Positions 22,394 through 33,720 of a stretch of DNA of 64,000 bases are shown in pieces (the first letter of the stretch is position 1; every line of letters starts with the position of its first letter). The stretch covers positions 2,103,873 to 2,167,872 of the forward strand of contig NC_088306.1 of NCBI RefSeq assembly GCF_032854445.1. Reading direction: 5' to 3'. A program made the position numbers and the translations under genes. This DNA is from Liolophura sinensis. Taxonomy: Eukaryota; Mollusca; Polyplacophora; Chitonida; Chitonidae. Below the pieces are notes generated by a model. That model did not search any database. It was not told the origin of the DNA and worked only from the letters and a program-made list of their open reading frames with translations.

Positions 22394-25300
22394 ATGTTAC
22401 TACTATTCTATTTTGCGACTTTGGTCTGGGGTGTAACTTCCGCTACATCGGTAGAAAAGCGACAAGGTAAGGCCTGACATACCTCCACAAATAATGTATA
22501 CCTTACTGTATACCTACGCACATAAAGATATACCTTTACACAATTGTGACACGCCTTATTTGGAACTCTAATAACAAACACAAGCAATCACGCCGTACTT
22601 AAACTATTTCTATTTGTGCTAATTTTCTCAACACATACAACTGAGTCCACGTATATTTTTAAATATAGATTAAAACTGCAACCAATGAAATAAATAAATG
22701 CAAATCCATGAAGAAAACACGATAAGAAAACAAGGCGTTTCATCACAAAAATCATTAAGTTTTACATTCCAGAGAGAAACTTTTTTGCACGAGATGGTTC
22801 ATTTTTATCGGACTCTTCGGACACAATAACCTCTTCTGAAAAATACATGCGAATAATTTTGATTTATTTATTTATTTGATTGGTGTTTTTACGCCGTACT
22901 CAAGAATATTACACTTACACGACGGCGGTCAACATTGTGGTGGGAAGAAATCGGGCAGAGCCAAGGGGAAACCCACGAACATCCGCCGGTTGGTGACAGA
23001 CCTTCCCACGTACGACTAATTTTGATATATTGTACGTAGATGAGAACCTCTAAGACTGTCGTTTGAACATGGCTTTAAATCTGATCTGCAAATAGTGCTA
23101 ATAGTTTGTTATATTTCTTTTTTTCAGCAACAATTGTCATCAAGGAAAGTGAGTATTGTTTATCGGTGTATAGATCCTTTTTTTAGCTGATACACTTGTT
23201 TTTCCTATACTTTCGATACGTGCTTTGAAGTGAATGGAAATGAGGAGACGAATTCCAGGCCATTCTAAGTTTTACGAGATGTTTTTTTTTCTCTTTTGCT
23301 GTGCCACAGAAAGCATTTAATAGTATAAAATACCTCGTAATTCTAGTGGTTGGAAGCGCTTGACTTTTAACCACTAGCACACACGAGGTGCGGATTCAAA
23401 CCCGGCCTTGGACAGGGAATTTGTAGTTCCCTCGCTCTCACTGTTTGTGGGGCGTCAGTGACAATAAGCTGTCGATGACGCTCGTGGTACATCATCTATT
23501 GAAGACCCCTTGTGTCCCACCGATATAGTGTGCATATTTGTAGGTCACATGAGAAAAGTTCGTTAGTAACTTGTCAAAGGTCAGTGGTTTACCCCGGGCA
23601 CTCCGGTTTCATCACAAGCAAGAAACTGGACCCACATCGTATCGGTGAAACATCCTTCAGTATGGCGTAAAGGATCAGTCAAATAAAGAACTAATTAATT
23701 AAAATTCACCATACGTTTGCTCCTGGTGTCTTTCCAGGTAGCCCGTACACTGACGATGAGATCTGCTGTCAGGCCAGCGGTGACCCGCATTATCTCTCCT
23801 TTGACGGGCGTCGGTTTGATTTCATGGGTGAGGGAACGTACCTGATGGCGGGAAACTGCTGCGGCACCCCGCGGCTCTCCGTCTACGGGAACAACGTGTA
23901 CCGATACGGACTGAGGACCGTTACATACATGGATTCGGTCACCGTCTATATCTTCGGATACGCCGTAACTCTCGGGCAAGGTCGCAGCGTACAGGTAGCG
24001 GTAAATTCATTTTGGTGGATTCATATAACTGCTTCTTTCTTTTACATGCTGTGCAACAATGTAGGTATGGTTACATTGTTTTCTATGCCTTAAAAGACGT
24101 CGGGGCCTCGAGGCCGATGTGGTTAACGTGCCAACAGGTGCAAAATCACCCAGGCGACTCTCACCAATGTGGTTGCTGTGAGTTCAAGTCTAGCTCATAC
24201 TAGCTTCTGCTCCGGTCTTTCAGCAACCTCCTGGGGGTCGTGGGTTCCTATTGGGCTCTTCCCCGTTTCCTCTCACCAAAGTGGATGCCGTCGTATAAGT
24301 AAAATATCGCTGAGTATGGCGTAAAAATAAACAGACTACAAGACGTCAAGAACAAAGAAGTCGTCGTTTCCATTAGACCCTCTGCTGGAAACTGCCTCTA
24401 CTTTCGCTACTTTGACAAAACCTTCTTAAATCGAATTAAATTCACTTAAATATTTGATTGATGATGTAAACCATATTGATACTTATAGATCTTGAAAACC
24501 TTTCATTGTGCTTATTGACACTTGTAATGTACTTTGTGTAATGTACATTAATACATATACATTTTGACTGTAAATATATGTTTTTAGGCACAAACATAAG
24601 TTCAAGATCGCTTCGTGGTTCTGGGGCCTGAGATGTGTAATGTAGTATAGTCGTCTTAAAACGGGCTGTGTTCGGGTGTCTGTTTCGACGCATGTTTTTT
24701 GATGTTGTGAACAAAGAAGTATAATATATCCACGAGCATTCCTCTGTCATTCCACATATGCATTACATACAAACCACAGACAGGATCCCAGCCTCTTTCT
24801 GACTGCCTTCTAAAGCCCTTTACTAGCCTGTTGTATAGCTTTAATTCGCCTGAATTCGGTTTAACTTACATCTATTAGTCCCTGTCCAAGAAATCAAGAG
24901 GGATCGGTGTAAGACGTCTAATGTAAGACGTCTCGATTCAGTTAAACCATTATCTGTTCATCAGCGTCCAAGACGTCAAGAAGGGTTGATCCAAAATGTC
25001 TAGCGTATTCATGTAAGAGACTTGGATTCAGTGAAGACAATAATACTGGACGGCGTCGTATAAGTGAAATATTCCAGAGTATAGTGAATACACTGTCTGT
25101 TCTCCGGTTTCAGATTAACGGCCGGACGATCCCTATCCGGAGGTTACCGTATAACACGGAGACATTCCGGGTGTATAACTACCGCAACAATTTCGTCTGT
25201 GTCAATACCATCTGGGGGCTTAGGTAATACCAGCAATAACCTGTACCCACATTATACATCTCTCCCTCATTAGAACACGCAGTTCAATAACAGAGCGTGC

Positions 25301-27382
25301 ACAGAAGTGTCCATCAGGTCTCTACTTAGTTGTTGTAAGTATTGTGAATGAGCATCACTGAATAAATAGTTACGGGTTTACCCCATGTTGGTAATTTGTC
25401 AACGGTACCTTGTCTAGAACATGCTTTACACCGATGGGCGCTATTGACGAAAACCTCTAGAATCTCACGAGAGCCTCCAGAATTAGCACTCAGAGGCTTG
25501 GTCGTGAATATTTGTTCATTGACAAGCATGGCAGAGGGTTAACAACCAAGGTGCCAAAACATAAAGTACACTATAAAAAAACTTATAGCACAGAGAGCAA
25601 ACCCAGAGAAGCGATGACAGTGTGATACCAGCATCTGGCAAATGGTCGTACGTCACCGGTAAAATAAAACCTCTTGTCAATTTACCTCAGTCAGGGTAAA
25701 TAACTGTCCATGTAAACGTACAAAGCAACATATTACATGGCTCCTGGCACGATGACTTAAGCAGAATTGGGTAATAAATGCGGGGATGTTACTTGCAATT
25801 TATTTAGATGCCACTGATCTAGAAAAATTCTTCTACAACACCTATCGATCATAACGTTATACTAGGCAGCCTTGCCTGCCAACAATAGCCCCGTGCACTT
25901 ATAACAGTTTCGAAAGTTACAAGTTTTACTCACATGTATCTACAGGTAATGAAAACGCCGTGTGCAGGATCGATGAAAAATACATTCCTCATTTAATAAT
26001 GAGAAGTAAAATGGAGTAAATGAACCATCTGTGCAAAGCTCCCTACAAACACTCATTGTTGTAAATCTACCGTCCGTCAACTTACTATTGTTATCTTTTG
26101 TGTTTTCAAGGACCTGCTTCAATGGCGGCAGCTTGACCAGGATATGTTATCCAGCGTCCACACGTCACTTCCGGGCTTTTGACGGCCTGTGTAATATCAC
26201 CAGTCTGACAAACCCAGTGGATGTTCCTCCGGGAGCTCCGGACTTTCCCGATCTCAGAGACATTCCCATCCAGTAAGTGGAAATGTTCGATTATTTGTTG
26301 CCTCTACATGAACAACACCTTTCTTCCACCAAAATGGTGTATATCTACCTTACACGTGCACAAGTTAGTCAGTAATTTGCCGAAGGTCTGTGGTTTACTT
26401 CGAAAAGAGACGATGTCCTGTGGACCGTCTGCAGTGGTGTCTTATATGTTGGCATGAAATACTAGTACATCGAATTCTTACTTCATTACTGTAACGAAAA
26501 CATCTAGTCAAAAAGCAAGAAATATAATTAAAGATGTATACAGAGTAAAACCAGGGCAGCGACGACACTGTGATAGCTGGCAAATAGTCACACGTAACCG
26601 GTGAAATACGCCCTCTTCTCAGTTTACCTCAGTCAGCGCTTTACTCTAACTGCTCATGTAAATGCATAAATAGTAGCAATTTACACGCCCCCTAGCACCA
26701 TGGCTTAAGACGAATTAGGTTAAAAAGCTGCGGTGATGTTAATTACAATTTATTAAATGTCACTGGTCAAATTCGTAAAGTTGTAACATTAGACATTTAG
26801 GCAAGTTATGACTAAACATTAGGGAACATTGCCTGTCTAAAACAAGTTCATCCAAGAGGTATACTCTTTTTATTCTTTTCTGTGTTCGATCACTGCTTCT
26901 GTATATCTCTAAAGTAAAGACTGAAGTAGTTATTGAAAATGGTTCGTGTCTTTACAAATAGGAAACCAGGTAAAAAAGATTTGTACTAACACTAACCCAG
27001 TTCATGAAACTGATTTTGGAATGTGAATTTGGGTTGTGTTTCACTGATTCCATTTTACTTTTGATACATACACTCGTACAATTAATACGGTTATCTCCTC
27101 TTGCCCACCAGGTGGCCGGCGGCGCGCACCAACATCCCTTGCTGTGAGCCAATCGACGTGACGCAGGCCAATTACTGCGGACTTCTGATCGACGGGACGG
27201 GTCCACTGAGGAACTGCATCCAAGATCGTCGCCTTAACAGCCTGAACTACTACCGGGACTGTCAGTTTGATGCCTGTAGCTTCAGCTTCAACTCCACCGT
27301 GGCCGCCTTGCTCGCTCGGGAGGTCGTACAGAGCTACGTGGATATGTGCCAAATTGTGCTCAACACCGAAATCACCTTTTAA
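22394..27382 (+). CDS. Secreted VWD-C8 domain protein, about 297 aa
   Basis: Coding exons: 22394-22466, 23128-23148, 23738-23994, 25114-25223, 26111-26272 and 27112-27382. All have GT-AG borders and matching phases, and the stop is TAA at 27380. Exon 1 encodes a signal peptide (MLLLFYFATLVWGVTSA) followed by a dibasic EKRQ. Exon 2 is a 21-nt micro-exon (TIVIKE). Exons 3-5 encode a von Willebrand factor type D domain starting CQASGDPHYLSFDGRRFDFM. Exon 6 encodes a C8-like segment with YCGLLIDGTGP, DCQFDAC and YVDMCQ. There is only one VWD-C8 unit and no membrane segment or other domain, so it is a short secreted glycoprotein-like molecule; the role (mucus, shell or immune) cannot be told. The cysteine normally found in the 'G-x-C-x-Y' motif after the domain start is glycine here (FMGEGTYLM). 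Confidence 0.85.
22860..23018 (-). mobile_element. Common SINE, 3' half
   Basis: Minus strand: GTACGTGGGAAGGTCTGTCA, then TGGGTTTCCCC, CCCGATTTCTTCCCACCACA, the 3' domain and an AAATAAATAAAT tail. Lies in VWD gene intron 2, about 110 bp before the micro-exon. Confidence 0.88.
23335..23695 (+). mobile_element. Third SINE family, full-length copy
   Basis: tRNA-like head: TTCTAGTGGTTGGAAGC (A-box) and GTGCGGATTCAAACCCGG (B-box). The body has CGATGACGCTCGTGGTACAT and GTCAGTGGTTTACCCCGGGC, and it ends in GTATGGCGTAAAGGATCAG and a TCAAATAAAG tail that recalls the common SINE's 3' end. The tail ends about 40 bp before the acceptor of VWD exon 3. Its B-box region matches the seed of the array at 61.5 kb. 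Confidence 0.75.
24100..24350 (+). mobile_element. Common SINE, full length but diverged
   Basis: GGGGCCTCGAGGCCGATGTG and GTTAACGTGCC form the head, TGTGAGTTCAAGTCTAGCTC the B-box region; GTTTCCTCTCACCAAAGTGG and GTCGTATAAGTAAAATAT follow. Lies in the VWD gene intron after exon 3. Confidence 0.85.
25045..25092 (+). mobile_element. Common SINE, 3'-domain fragment
   Basis: GGCGTCGTATAAGTGAAATA and TTCCAGAGTATAG only, ending about 20 bp before the acceptor of VWD exon 4. Confidence 0.6.
25580..25835 (+). repeat. Family-R dispersed repeat
   Basis: Starts ACTTATAGCACAGAGAGCAA, contains AGCGATGACAGTGTGATA, GGCAAATGGTCGTACG, CTTGTCAATTTACCTCAGTC and GACTTAAGCAGAATTGGG, and ends CACTGATCTAGAAA. 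Confidence 0.8.
26533..26770 (+). repeat. Family-R dispersed repeat
   Basis: Begins ATAATTAAAGATGTA just upstream (about 26524) and contains CAGCGACGACACTGTGATAG, GGCAAATAGTCACACGTAAC, CGCCCCCTAGCACCATGGCT and AAGACGAATTAGG. Lies in the last VWD gene intron. Confidence 0.8.
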
Positions 27383-28580
27383 ACTGTTCCAATCGGCTCA
27401 TGAATAGTTCCAGTGGGCTTACGAACAGCTCCAATCGGCTCATAGCTGAGCAATTTAAATCGGCACCTGGATGAACAGTCTATTTACGGCCGTTGAACAG
27501 TTTCTTCTTATTTCTGAACCATTCTTTTTGGCCACTGAGCAATTCCAACAAATACTTTTTTCGGCCTGAGAACTGTTCCGATCTGTCTGTGAACGTACCG
27601 TTCGCTTTCTGAACACTTCCGATACGCTACTGCATTAACACTTATTTTAGGCCTCTGAAGCGTTTGTAACAGTTTGGAACGTTGTTGTTGTCTGGTATCA
27701 TTTCTCAGACACTATATAGGAATCGTATGACCTTCGTCTGATTACTTAAAGGAAGAAGAAACATTAAAATGATGCCAAAATCAGATGAAAGAGCGTCGAA
27801 ACTTATTTGCAAATATGACCTTTAATATTTTTTTTTCAATAGAAAAGGGTATTTGAAAATATTTTTGTATGGTGGATATTTGGGACCAACTTTTCGTATT
27901 CATCGTTGTTGCATAATAATGTTCTAAATAAGGATGTGATGCTTGTCTAATAATTTATTTCAATGTAAATTTGTTGTTTATATCGAAACATTTGCATTTA
28001 ACCTAAATTATGATAATATTTATGAACATATTTAAAAAATAAATATGATCCAAATTGAGGTTTAATACATTTGTTAGCTGAAAAGAACAAATTCTAGTGC
28101 AAAAATATTGGCTAAACCTGTGTTCATCCTCATGTATGACATTATTAAACAAAGCCTATAAATACCAAAAAATGGTCCAGAATACCCATCAAACAAAAAT
28201 TATTTACAAGTTTCTTTTTCTCCTTAAGGAAAAAAAACATTGAAGACCACATTTAAGGACAACTTTTCGCACTCTTTCATCTGTACTTTGTCATTTTTAT
28301 GTTTTCTCCACCTTTAAGAATTGTGTTTCTCAGTCTTTCAGAACGGCTGTTTTATTACACTTGTTACATATTTTCACGTCGTTGGTGTTGTTTTTATTTT
28401 CCAAGTGCTCAGTGCTCAGAACGTAATTAACTGGAATGCATGTTGTGTTAGCTTTCTGATAGGTTATATTCCTATATATTTCGCTTCCTAGTCGTTATTT
28501 TTATTTTTTGTTTAAGGTCGCTTGTTCGAACCCAGATTCGCCGCTTCCACTGGGGCTTTAAGTTAGAACGTTTGTGAGCT
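27383..28580. other. 3' UTR and downstream of the VWD gene
   Basis: The first 280 bases hold loose repeats of GTTCCAATCGGCTCA-like words. A candidate polyadenylation signal AATAAA lies near 28040. The rest is AT-rich and unremarkable. Confidence 0.4.
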
Positions 28581-28584
28581 ATTT

Positions 28585-28712
28585 ATGTGGCAGTGATCCA
28601 GTGGTTTGTACATTGGCCATTCCGGTTTTCTCCACTTATCAACTTTACCGCGATCACATTAATGAAAACAATTCAGCACGGTGTTTAGCACCAATCAAAT
28701 GAATAAATAAGA
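28585..28712 (+). mobile_element. Third-family SINE fragment
   Basis: CAGTGATCCAGTGGTTTGTA, CATTCCGGTTTTCTCC, then a tail with CAATCAAATGAATAAATAAG. Confidence 0.45.
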
Positions 28713-28834
28713 TATACATAAGCTACAGCATTGTCATTAACTGTGAGTCTGAAGAAACGCCCTTCTCGCATGCAGCCGTAAAATGATTCTTCAATAAAAA
28801 TGATTGTCCTGTTCAAACATTTGTTGATTGAAAT

Positions 28835-29050
28835 CGCGCTAGCGCAGCGTAATGACCCAGGAGCCTCTCACCAATGCGTTCGCTGTGAATTCAAGTCTAG
28901 CTCATGCTGGCTTCCTCCCCGGCCGTACGAGGGACGGTATGTTAACAACCTGCGGATGGTCTTGGGTTTCCCCCGCGCTCTGCCCGGGTTTCTCGCACCA
29001 CAATGCTGGCCTCCGTCGTATAAGTGAAATATTCTTGAGTACTGTGGTGG
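28835..29050 (+). mobile_element. Common SINE, near full length
   Basis: GCGCTAGCGCAGCGTAATGA, GTGAATTCAAGTCTAGCTCA, CGGATGGTCTTGGGTTTCCC, TGCTGGCCTCCGTCGTATAA and GTGAAATATTCTTGAGTACT are present; the tail is lost. Confidence 0.9.
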
Positions 29051-29274
29051 TCTGCGCTTAACATTTCGGGACGGCCTTTTACAAAGTGATACGAACGAAA
29101 TAATATCGATAGTGTCTACACACTGCAAGTAAAAGATGGAAAAAGTAGGACAGCTGTGCACATACTTAGTGTTTGATGCAGAAAGAGTTATCTTCCAACA
29201 ACAGGCTTACTGGCCGATACACGAATGAGTGCGTTGTTGGTTTTATGTTTTACTTCAGAGCATTTGTTTTGTCC

Positions 29275-29400
29275 GACAGTCACAGTTTTAGTCTAACTGC
29301 CCATGTAAATATTTGCATAGTAGCAAATTACACGCCCCCTAGCACCGTGGATTTTGCTGAATTTGGTTAAAAATATGCAACATCCCTTAAAAGATTTAAA
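29275..29400 (+). repeat. Family-R fragment
   Basis: Right half only: CACAGTTTTAGTCTAACTGC, CCATGTAAATATTTGCATAG, ACACGCCCCCTAGCACCGTG. Confidence 0.65.
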
Positions 29401-30140
29401 ACATCAAATCAAAACAAAGCATAGAGCAACTAGGATGACGACGACCAGTGGCAAAAAGGGAAGACGCAAAAAAAGCTACGTATTAGTGATAATTTGAAGA
29501 CACGGTTGAATTTCTTGGGGAAAAAACGTGTGGGAAATTCACCTGAGCCAAAACAAGGAACAACGACGATTAGTATAATTTACTTCATGACTCCAGTTTA
29601 TCAAATATTTTAACAATTTATCTGCGACTGGCTTTTTATTCCAGTTGTTTTAGACCACTATATTCCACCTAAAAGGTACCTACATGTACAACATTAGCTC
29701 GCCCAAAATGTAATGCCCATTTTCTTGGACAGTTGCAGGGCTCGTTACTTTCTGAACAAGTCGTCTTTTGGTGAAGATGGGTAGAGCTGCATGTTGAAAG
29801 TCAGCAGTTTTTGACATTTGTTCACGGACATCGCGTGAGCTTGGTCTCTTCAATTTGAAATAAAGGAACAGAATGTATGTCCATGAAAACGCCCTCTGTC
29901 GTTCGATTTAGAAGACAATGCTCCGGAACAATTTACAAGTTTTAGGTCGAGGTGTAAGGGACGAGGCGAGGCATCTCCTCCATCATACAATCACACATTA
30001 TCAGTTTGAGGTCACCATTGGATTTTGTTAAATATCTTCTGTGGGCATGTTTGGTTATTTTCCAGTATTTTGTATGCTGACACATGTTAAACTGGTTGCA
30101 TGAAGATCCATTTTGGCAAAGCGATGTCATACGTGTGACC
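29401..30140. other. Intergenic, one doubtful open frame
   Basis: The minus-strand frame at 29942-30142 is short and Cys-rich (LCQNGSSCNQFNMC) but has no clear splice borders and no family I recognise. The remainder shows nothing. Confidence 0.3.
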
Positions 30141-30205
30141 ATTTACCAACTATCACACTGTCGTCGCTGCTCTGGCTTTACTCCCCAAGCTGTATCTCTT
30201 ATATT
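30140..30205 (-). repeat. Family-R fragment, minus strand
   Basis: Reverse complement of the core: ACTATCACACTGTCGTCGCT, GCTCTGGCTTTACTC. It lies about 90 bp downstream of the stop of the fucosyltransferase-like gene. Confidence 0.7.
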
Positions 30206-30295
30206 ATACAACAAAGAGAGCTCGCTCTGTTGTTGTGACGTTACCACTCCCGAATTGTGATTTTAAGTGCGGTCCACTGTGAGAAAAACTAACAC

Positions 30296-31525
30296 CTAAA
30301 TCACTGTACACTTTCCGGTCTCAAAATCCCTGCCCAGAGTTTCCACGGTTGTTGGCCAAACCTTGCCGCTGTGGAGGTAGTGGACATCTGCGTGGGCATA
30401 TCGGGTGATGGCGGAGAGCTTGCCTAGATCGCTACCACACGTCAGGACCAGCGTGTTACACTCCACAAGGGTGTAGAAGTCGAGGATAATCTGTCTGAGG
30501 TTGTCTAGTATCCGGTAGCGGAGTTCCTCCCCAGTGTCAAACTTGCTGAGGACACCCGGCATGGACATGAAGTGGTCAGTATAGCGGACAATAGCAAGGT
30601 CCAGCAACTTATTGTCTGTGGACGACACCACAACCTTGGTGCGAGCCTCATGCTTGTACTGGTCCAGAAACCCCCAAAGAGCCTTTGTGTTTGCTTCCCC
30701 AAGGGGCCCCTCTATCCCCTCCACCACGGCACAGACCAGACGATCCACAGCTTTGGGTTTGAACTGGTTCTTGTAGACGATAAACTGATACAACATCCGC
30801 TTGTTAAGACGGAGAATATCGTGGATGAGTTGATAGAAGGCTTTAGCAGTCCCGTTACCAATGTGGTCCACGCGCTCGCGGTACTTTCGGTTCGTGTGCA
30901 ATCGCGACCAGGAGAACTTTGACAGACGAAAGTAGACAACATCTTCCGGGAATTCCTGGTCGAGATCAACGCTTTCCAGTTTTTGGAGCAGCTCGGAAGG
31001 GTTGGACAGGAAGTCGTAAACAGCGCATGAGCCGTGGATGACATTGCTTCGGTCGAAGGTCCAATTGACTAAAACCGGCTCCATCAACTTATCCAGCTTG
31101 ATCGGTGACGTAGACATGATGGCGAACTTGCGCTTGGTGAGTTTCGCCAGGAAGTAGGACATGACGATACCCTGTAGGCGATCCGTCCATTCCCCGCACG
31201 GCCCATTGTCACACAGATATACTAGGTATTTCCTGAATGTCTGCCCAAACAGCTTATGGAGATGCTTGGACAGTAGGTTCTTCCCATATCCACATGCTCT
31301 CTCTGGAACGAGTCGCTCCACGTACGTGCTGAGGTAGACCAGAATTAAGGCCAGGCTGAAGATGTTCAAGACGATGAACACCTGTAAATAAATTATATGG
31401 ATCAATCTGTTACAAATAACGGAATTAATTCTACAGTGACTTTGAAACGTGATAATGAACACGAGAACGATGGAAATGAACAGGAGTACTACGGAAACTC
31501 GGGAAAAAAAATTGTGTGGCGTCAT
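30296..31525 (-). CDS. Fucosyltransferase-like type II membrane protein, 409 aa
   Basis: One long frame with N-terminal hydrophobic segments (about residues 11-28, VVLLFISIVLVFIITF, and 48-68, VFIVLNIFSLALILVYLS), then a luminal domain. The motif GPCGEWTDRLQGIVMSYFLA followed by KLTKRKFAI, and near the C-terminus LVLTCGSDLGKLSAITRYA, match the pattern of an expanded invertebrate family related to fucosyltransferases of the GT23/GT65/GT68 clan (nucleotide-sugar loop and C-terminal Ser/Gly loop). Possible N-glycosylation sites are NWT and NGT. The acceptor is assumed to be a glycan in the Golgi; the exact reaction is unknown. Start: the ATG at 31525 is supported only by the open frame. A good acceptor, ATTTATTTACAG, lies at 31382 in phase 0, so the real protein could start in an upstream exon and enter here at VFIVLN, leaving a single membrane anchor. 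Confidence 0.6.
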   Translation of the reverse strand: MTPHNFFSRVSVVLLFISIVLVFIITFQSHCRINSVICNRLIHIIYLQVFIVLNIFSLALILVYLSTYVERLVPERACGYGKNLLSKHLHKLFGQTFRKYLVYLCDNGPCGEWTDRLQGIVMSYFLAKLTKRKFAIMSTSPIKLDKLMEPVLVNWTFDRSNVIHGSCAVYDFLSNPSELLQKLESVDLDQEFPEDVVYFRLSKFSWSRLHTNRKYRERVDHIGNGTAKAFYQLIHDILRLNKRMLYQFIVYKNQFKPKAVDRLVCAVVEGIEGPLGEANTKALWGFLDQYKHEARTKVVVSSTDNKLLDLAIVRYTDHFMSMPGVLSKFDTGEELRYRILDNLRQIILDFYTLVECNTLVLTCGSDLGKLSAITRYAHADVHYLHSGKVWPTTVETLGRDFETGKCTVI

Positions 31526-31544
31526 GAGTTCTACACCAACTTGA

Positions 31545-31790
31545 TAAAATTTATTTATTTATTTATTTGATTGGTGTTTTATGCCGTACTCAAGAATATT
31601 TCACTTATACGACGGCGGCCAGCATTGTGGTGGGTGGAAAACGGGCACAGCCCGTGGGAAACCCACGACCAATCGCAGGTTGCTGTCAGACCTTCCCACG
31701 TACGGCCGGAGATGAAGCCAGCATAAGCTGGACTTAAACTCACAGAGACCGCATTGGTGAGAGACTCCTGGGTCACCAACTCGATAATAG
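31545..31790 (-). mobile_element. Common SINE, near full length
   Basis: Minus strand: CCAGGAGTCTCTCACCAATG, TGTGAGTTTAAGTCCAGCTT, CGTACGTGGGAAGGTCTGAC, the 3' domain and an AAATAAATAAAT tail. The tail ends about 20 bp upstream of the ATG at 31525. Confidence 0.93.
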
Positions 31791-31799
31791 GGCGTGGCT

Positions 31800-31985
31800 T
31801 TATGAATGAGTGAGTGAGTGAGTGCGTGGGGTTTACTGTCGTACTTAACAATTGTTCAGTCATATGACGACGAAGGAATCCTTACAGTGCATGTAGTGGG
31901 CCTCCTTGTTGCAGGACGAATTCCACCGCTCTTTTATCTAGTGCTGCTTCCACTGAGTTACGACTTACCGAAGGAAAGCACCAAT
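31800..31985 (-). mobile_element. SINE with (CACT)n tail, truncated
   Basis: Minus strand ends in AACGACGTT-like GTACGACAGTAAACCCCACG and CACTCACTCACTCA. The tRNA head is missing. It is immediately next to the common SINE. Confidence 0.85.
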
Positions 31986-32004
31986 GTCTACCGTTAATCC
32001 TGGA

Positions 32005-32130
32005 GTGCTAGTGGATTTCCCCCGGGCTATGTCGTTTTTTCTCACTATCATGTTAGTCGCCGTCGTAAAAGCGAATGAAATATTTTCCTTTATGGCGTAA
32101 AAGTGCCAATCAGATAAATACATTATAAAG
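32005..32130 (+). mobile_element. Common SINE, 3' fragment
   Basis: GTGGATTTCCCCCGGGCTAT, GTCGCCGTCGTAAAAGCGAA, TTATGGCGTAAAAGTGCCAA and a short AAATA tail. Confidence 0.7.
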
Positions 32131-33390
32131 CTTTCCAAAAAATGTCATATGAGTACAACATGAAGATCAGGCGAAATGCGTAAAACATACAACTGTACAT
32201 GCTTTTCAGATCAGGTCATAAGCGTCCATAACGTGAAAGTGTAGTTCCCTTTTCGACCATGTAACACGTGTACAACACACATATGCTCTTGCTTTTAGAA
32301 ACCATGCCACACGCTTTGAAATAAAAACAAGATGTATCTGTAGTTTCTTCGGACAACAGACACGTACAAAATTGTCGCATGCACAAAGAACGTCGCACTC
32401 GGGCTAGTTAACTCACAAACACAACATATCTCTACACGCAACCAACTGTCACACACACACAGAATGTCTCACACAAATAACATACGACCTAGACACAGTT
32501 CTCCATTTAAGACGAGATGGCCCATGCATTTGCAAACATTATTTATAAAATGAAATCAATCAAGAAATGAAAATCGGTTAATCCGCTATTCGGTCAGTTC
32601 GACTAATTACTATACCTGTCTGTAGAGCTGCATCATATTTTAGGTAAACTCCTTAACCTCATACTGTATTCCGTGATATACCGGCTACAACACTTTGTGT
32701 GAGGCAGGTGAGGGGGTTTGTTAGCATATGCCATTGCTCTCGCCCATGCAGAGCTTTTCACGTGTCGCATTTTTCTATCCAAGAAACGGACAGAATGGAC
32801 AGTGTTTGACGGACAATAGCTCTATATAGTCACGCACGACGCTTACAGGATCAGGCGACAGCAACTAGGGTATTCCCCGTGGCATTTGTCTGCTCAATGA
32901 AGCGGAACCAAATGAAACCATTTTCCTTTATCATAATGCCTGTATTATCTTTACAAATATTTTCTTCAGATATTTGCAAAGATTTCCTGTGTATATATAG
33001 GTCACGGTAGGTAATCATATACAGCTGGACACTCTTTAGAGACACTGTCAGTGTACAAATTGAAGACATTACAGTCAATTATACATTTTTGTGTTGCCTT
33101 GTCAAACTGTTGCACGTTTATCGCCCGGGATTGTGTGTGTGTACGCCTTGTCCAGATTATATAGTGTTGGAGTGTGGGCTGGACATTGGTCTTCCTTGTG
33201 CAAACATTGTTGTGCAAGACAGACGCTCTAACCAGCCTGTCACCAAGCTGTAGAGCTCAATTAGTCCAGTGTAAATTTATCTACAAAGTTTTAAATGTGT
33301 GCTAAATTTTCCCTTTAAACGTATATATGTATTTATTCGACTTGTGCTTAAGGCAGTACTCACAAATCATTCACCTAAATGGCCACCAGG
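32131..33390. other. Intergenic, nothing recognised
   Basis: No exon or repeat that I can name; short frames lack family signatures. Confidence 0.45.
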
Positions 33391-33394
33391 TTTA

Positions 33395-33720
33395 CGGGGT
33401 TTATGCCTCACCCAGTCCTGACCCCACCGTGTCATTGTATAAAAACACCAGACATGATGCCTCACCCAGTCCTGGCCCCATCGTCTCATTGTGTAAAAAC
33501 ACCAGACATGATGCCTCACCCAGTCCTGACCCCATCGTTTCATTGTATAAAAACACCAGACATGATGCCTCACCCAGTCCTGACCCCATCGTGTCATTGT
33601 GTACAAACACCAGACATGATGCCTCACCAAGTCCTGACCCCATCATGTCTTTGTGAACAAGTGCCAGAGAAGAAGGCCTCACCCTGTCAAGCATACAGAC
33701 ATCAAACATGATGCCCTAAC
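33395..33720. repeat. 54-bp minisatellite, about 6 units
   Basis: Units: ACACCAGACATGATGCCTCA, CCCAGTCCTGACCCCATCGT, GTCATTGTGTAAAA. The 18-codon period leaves three frames open on the two strands; these are by-products. Confidence 0.93.

Noticed and set aside
23335-23420. tRNA gene with A- and B-box
   Set aside because: The segment continues into a SINE body and tail and does not close an acceptor stem; it is a SINE head.
29942-30142. Cys-rich minus-strand frame (LCQNGSSCNQFNMCQH) as a small secreted peptide exon
   Set aside because: No signal peptide, no convincing splice sites and no family match by eye.
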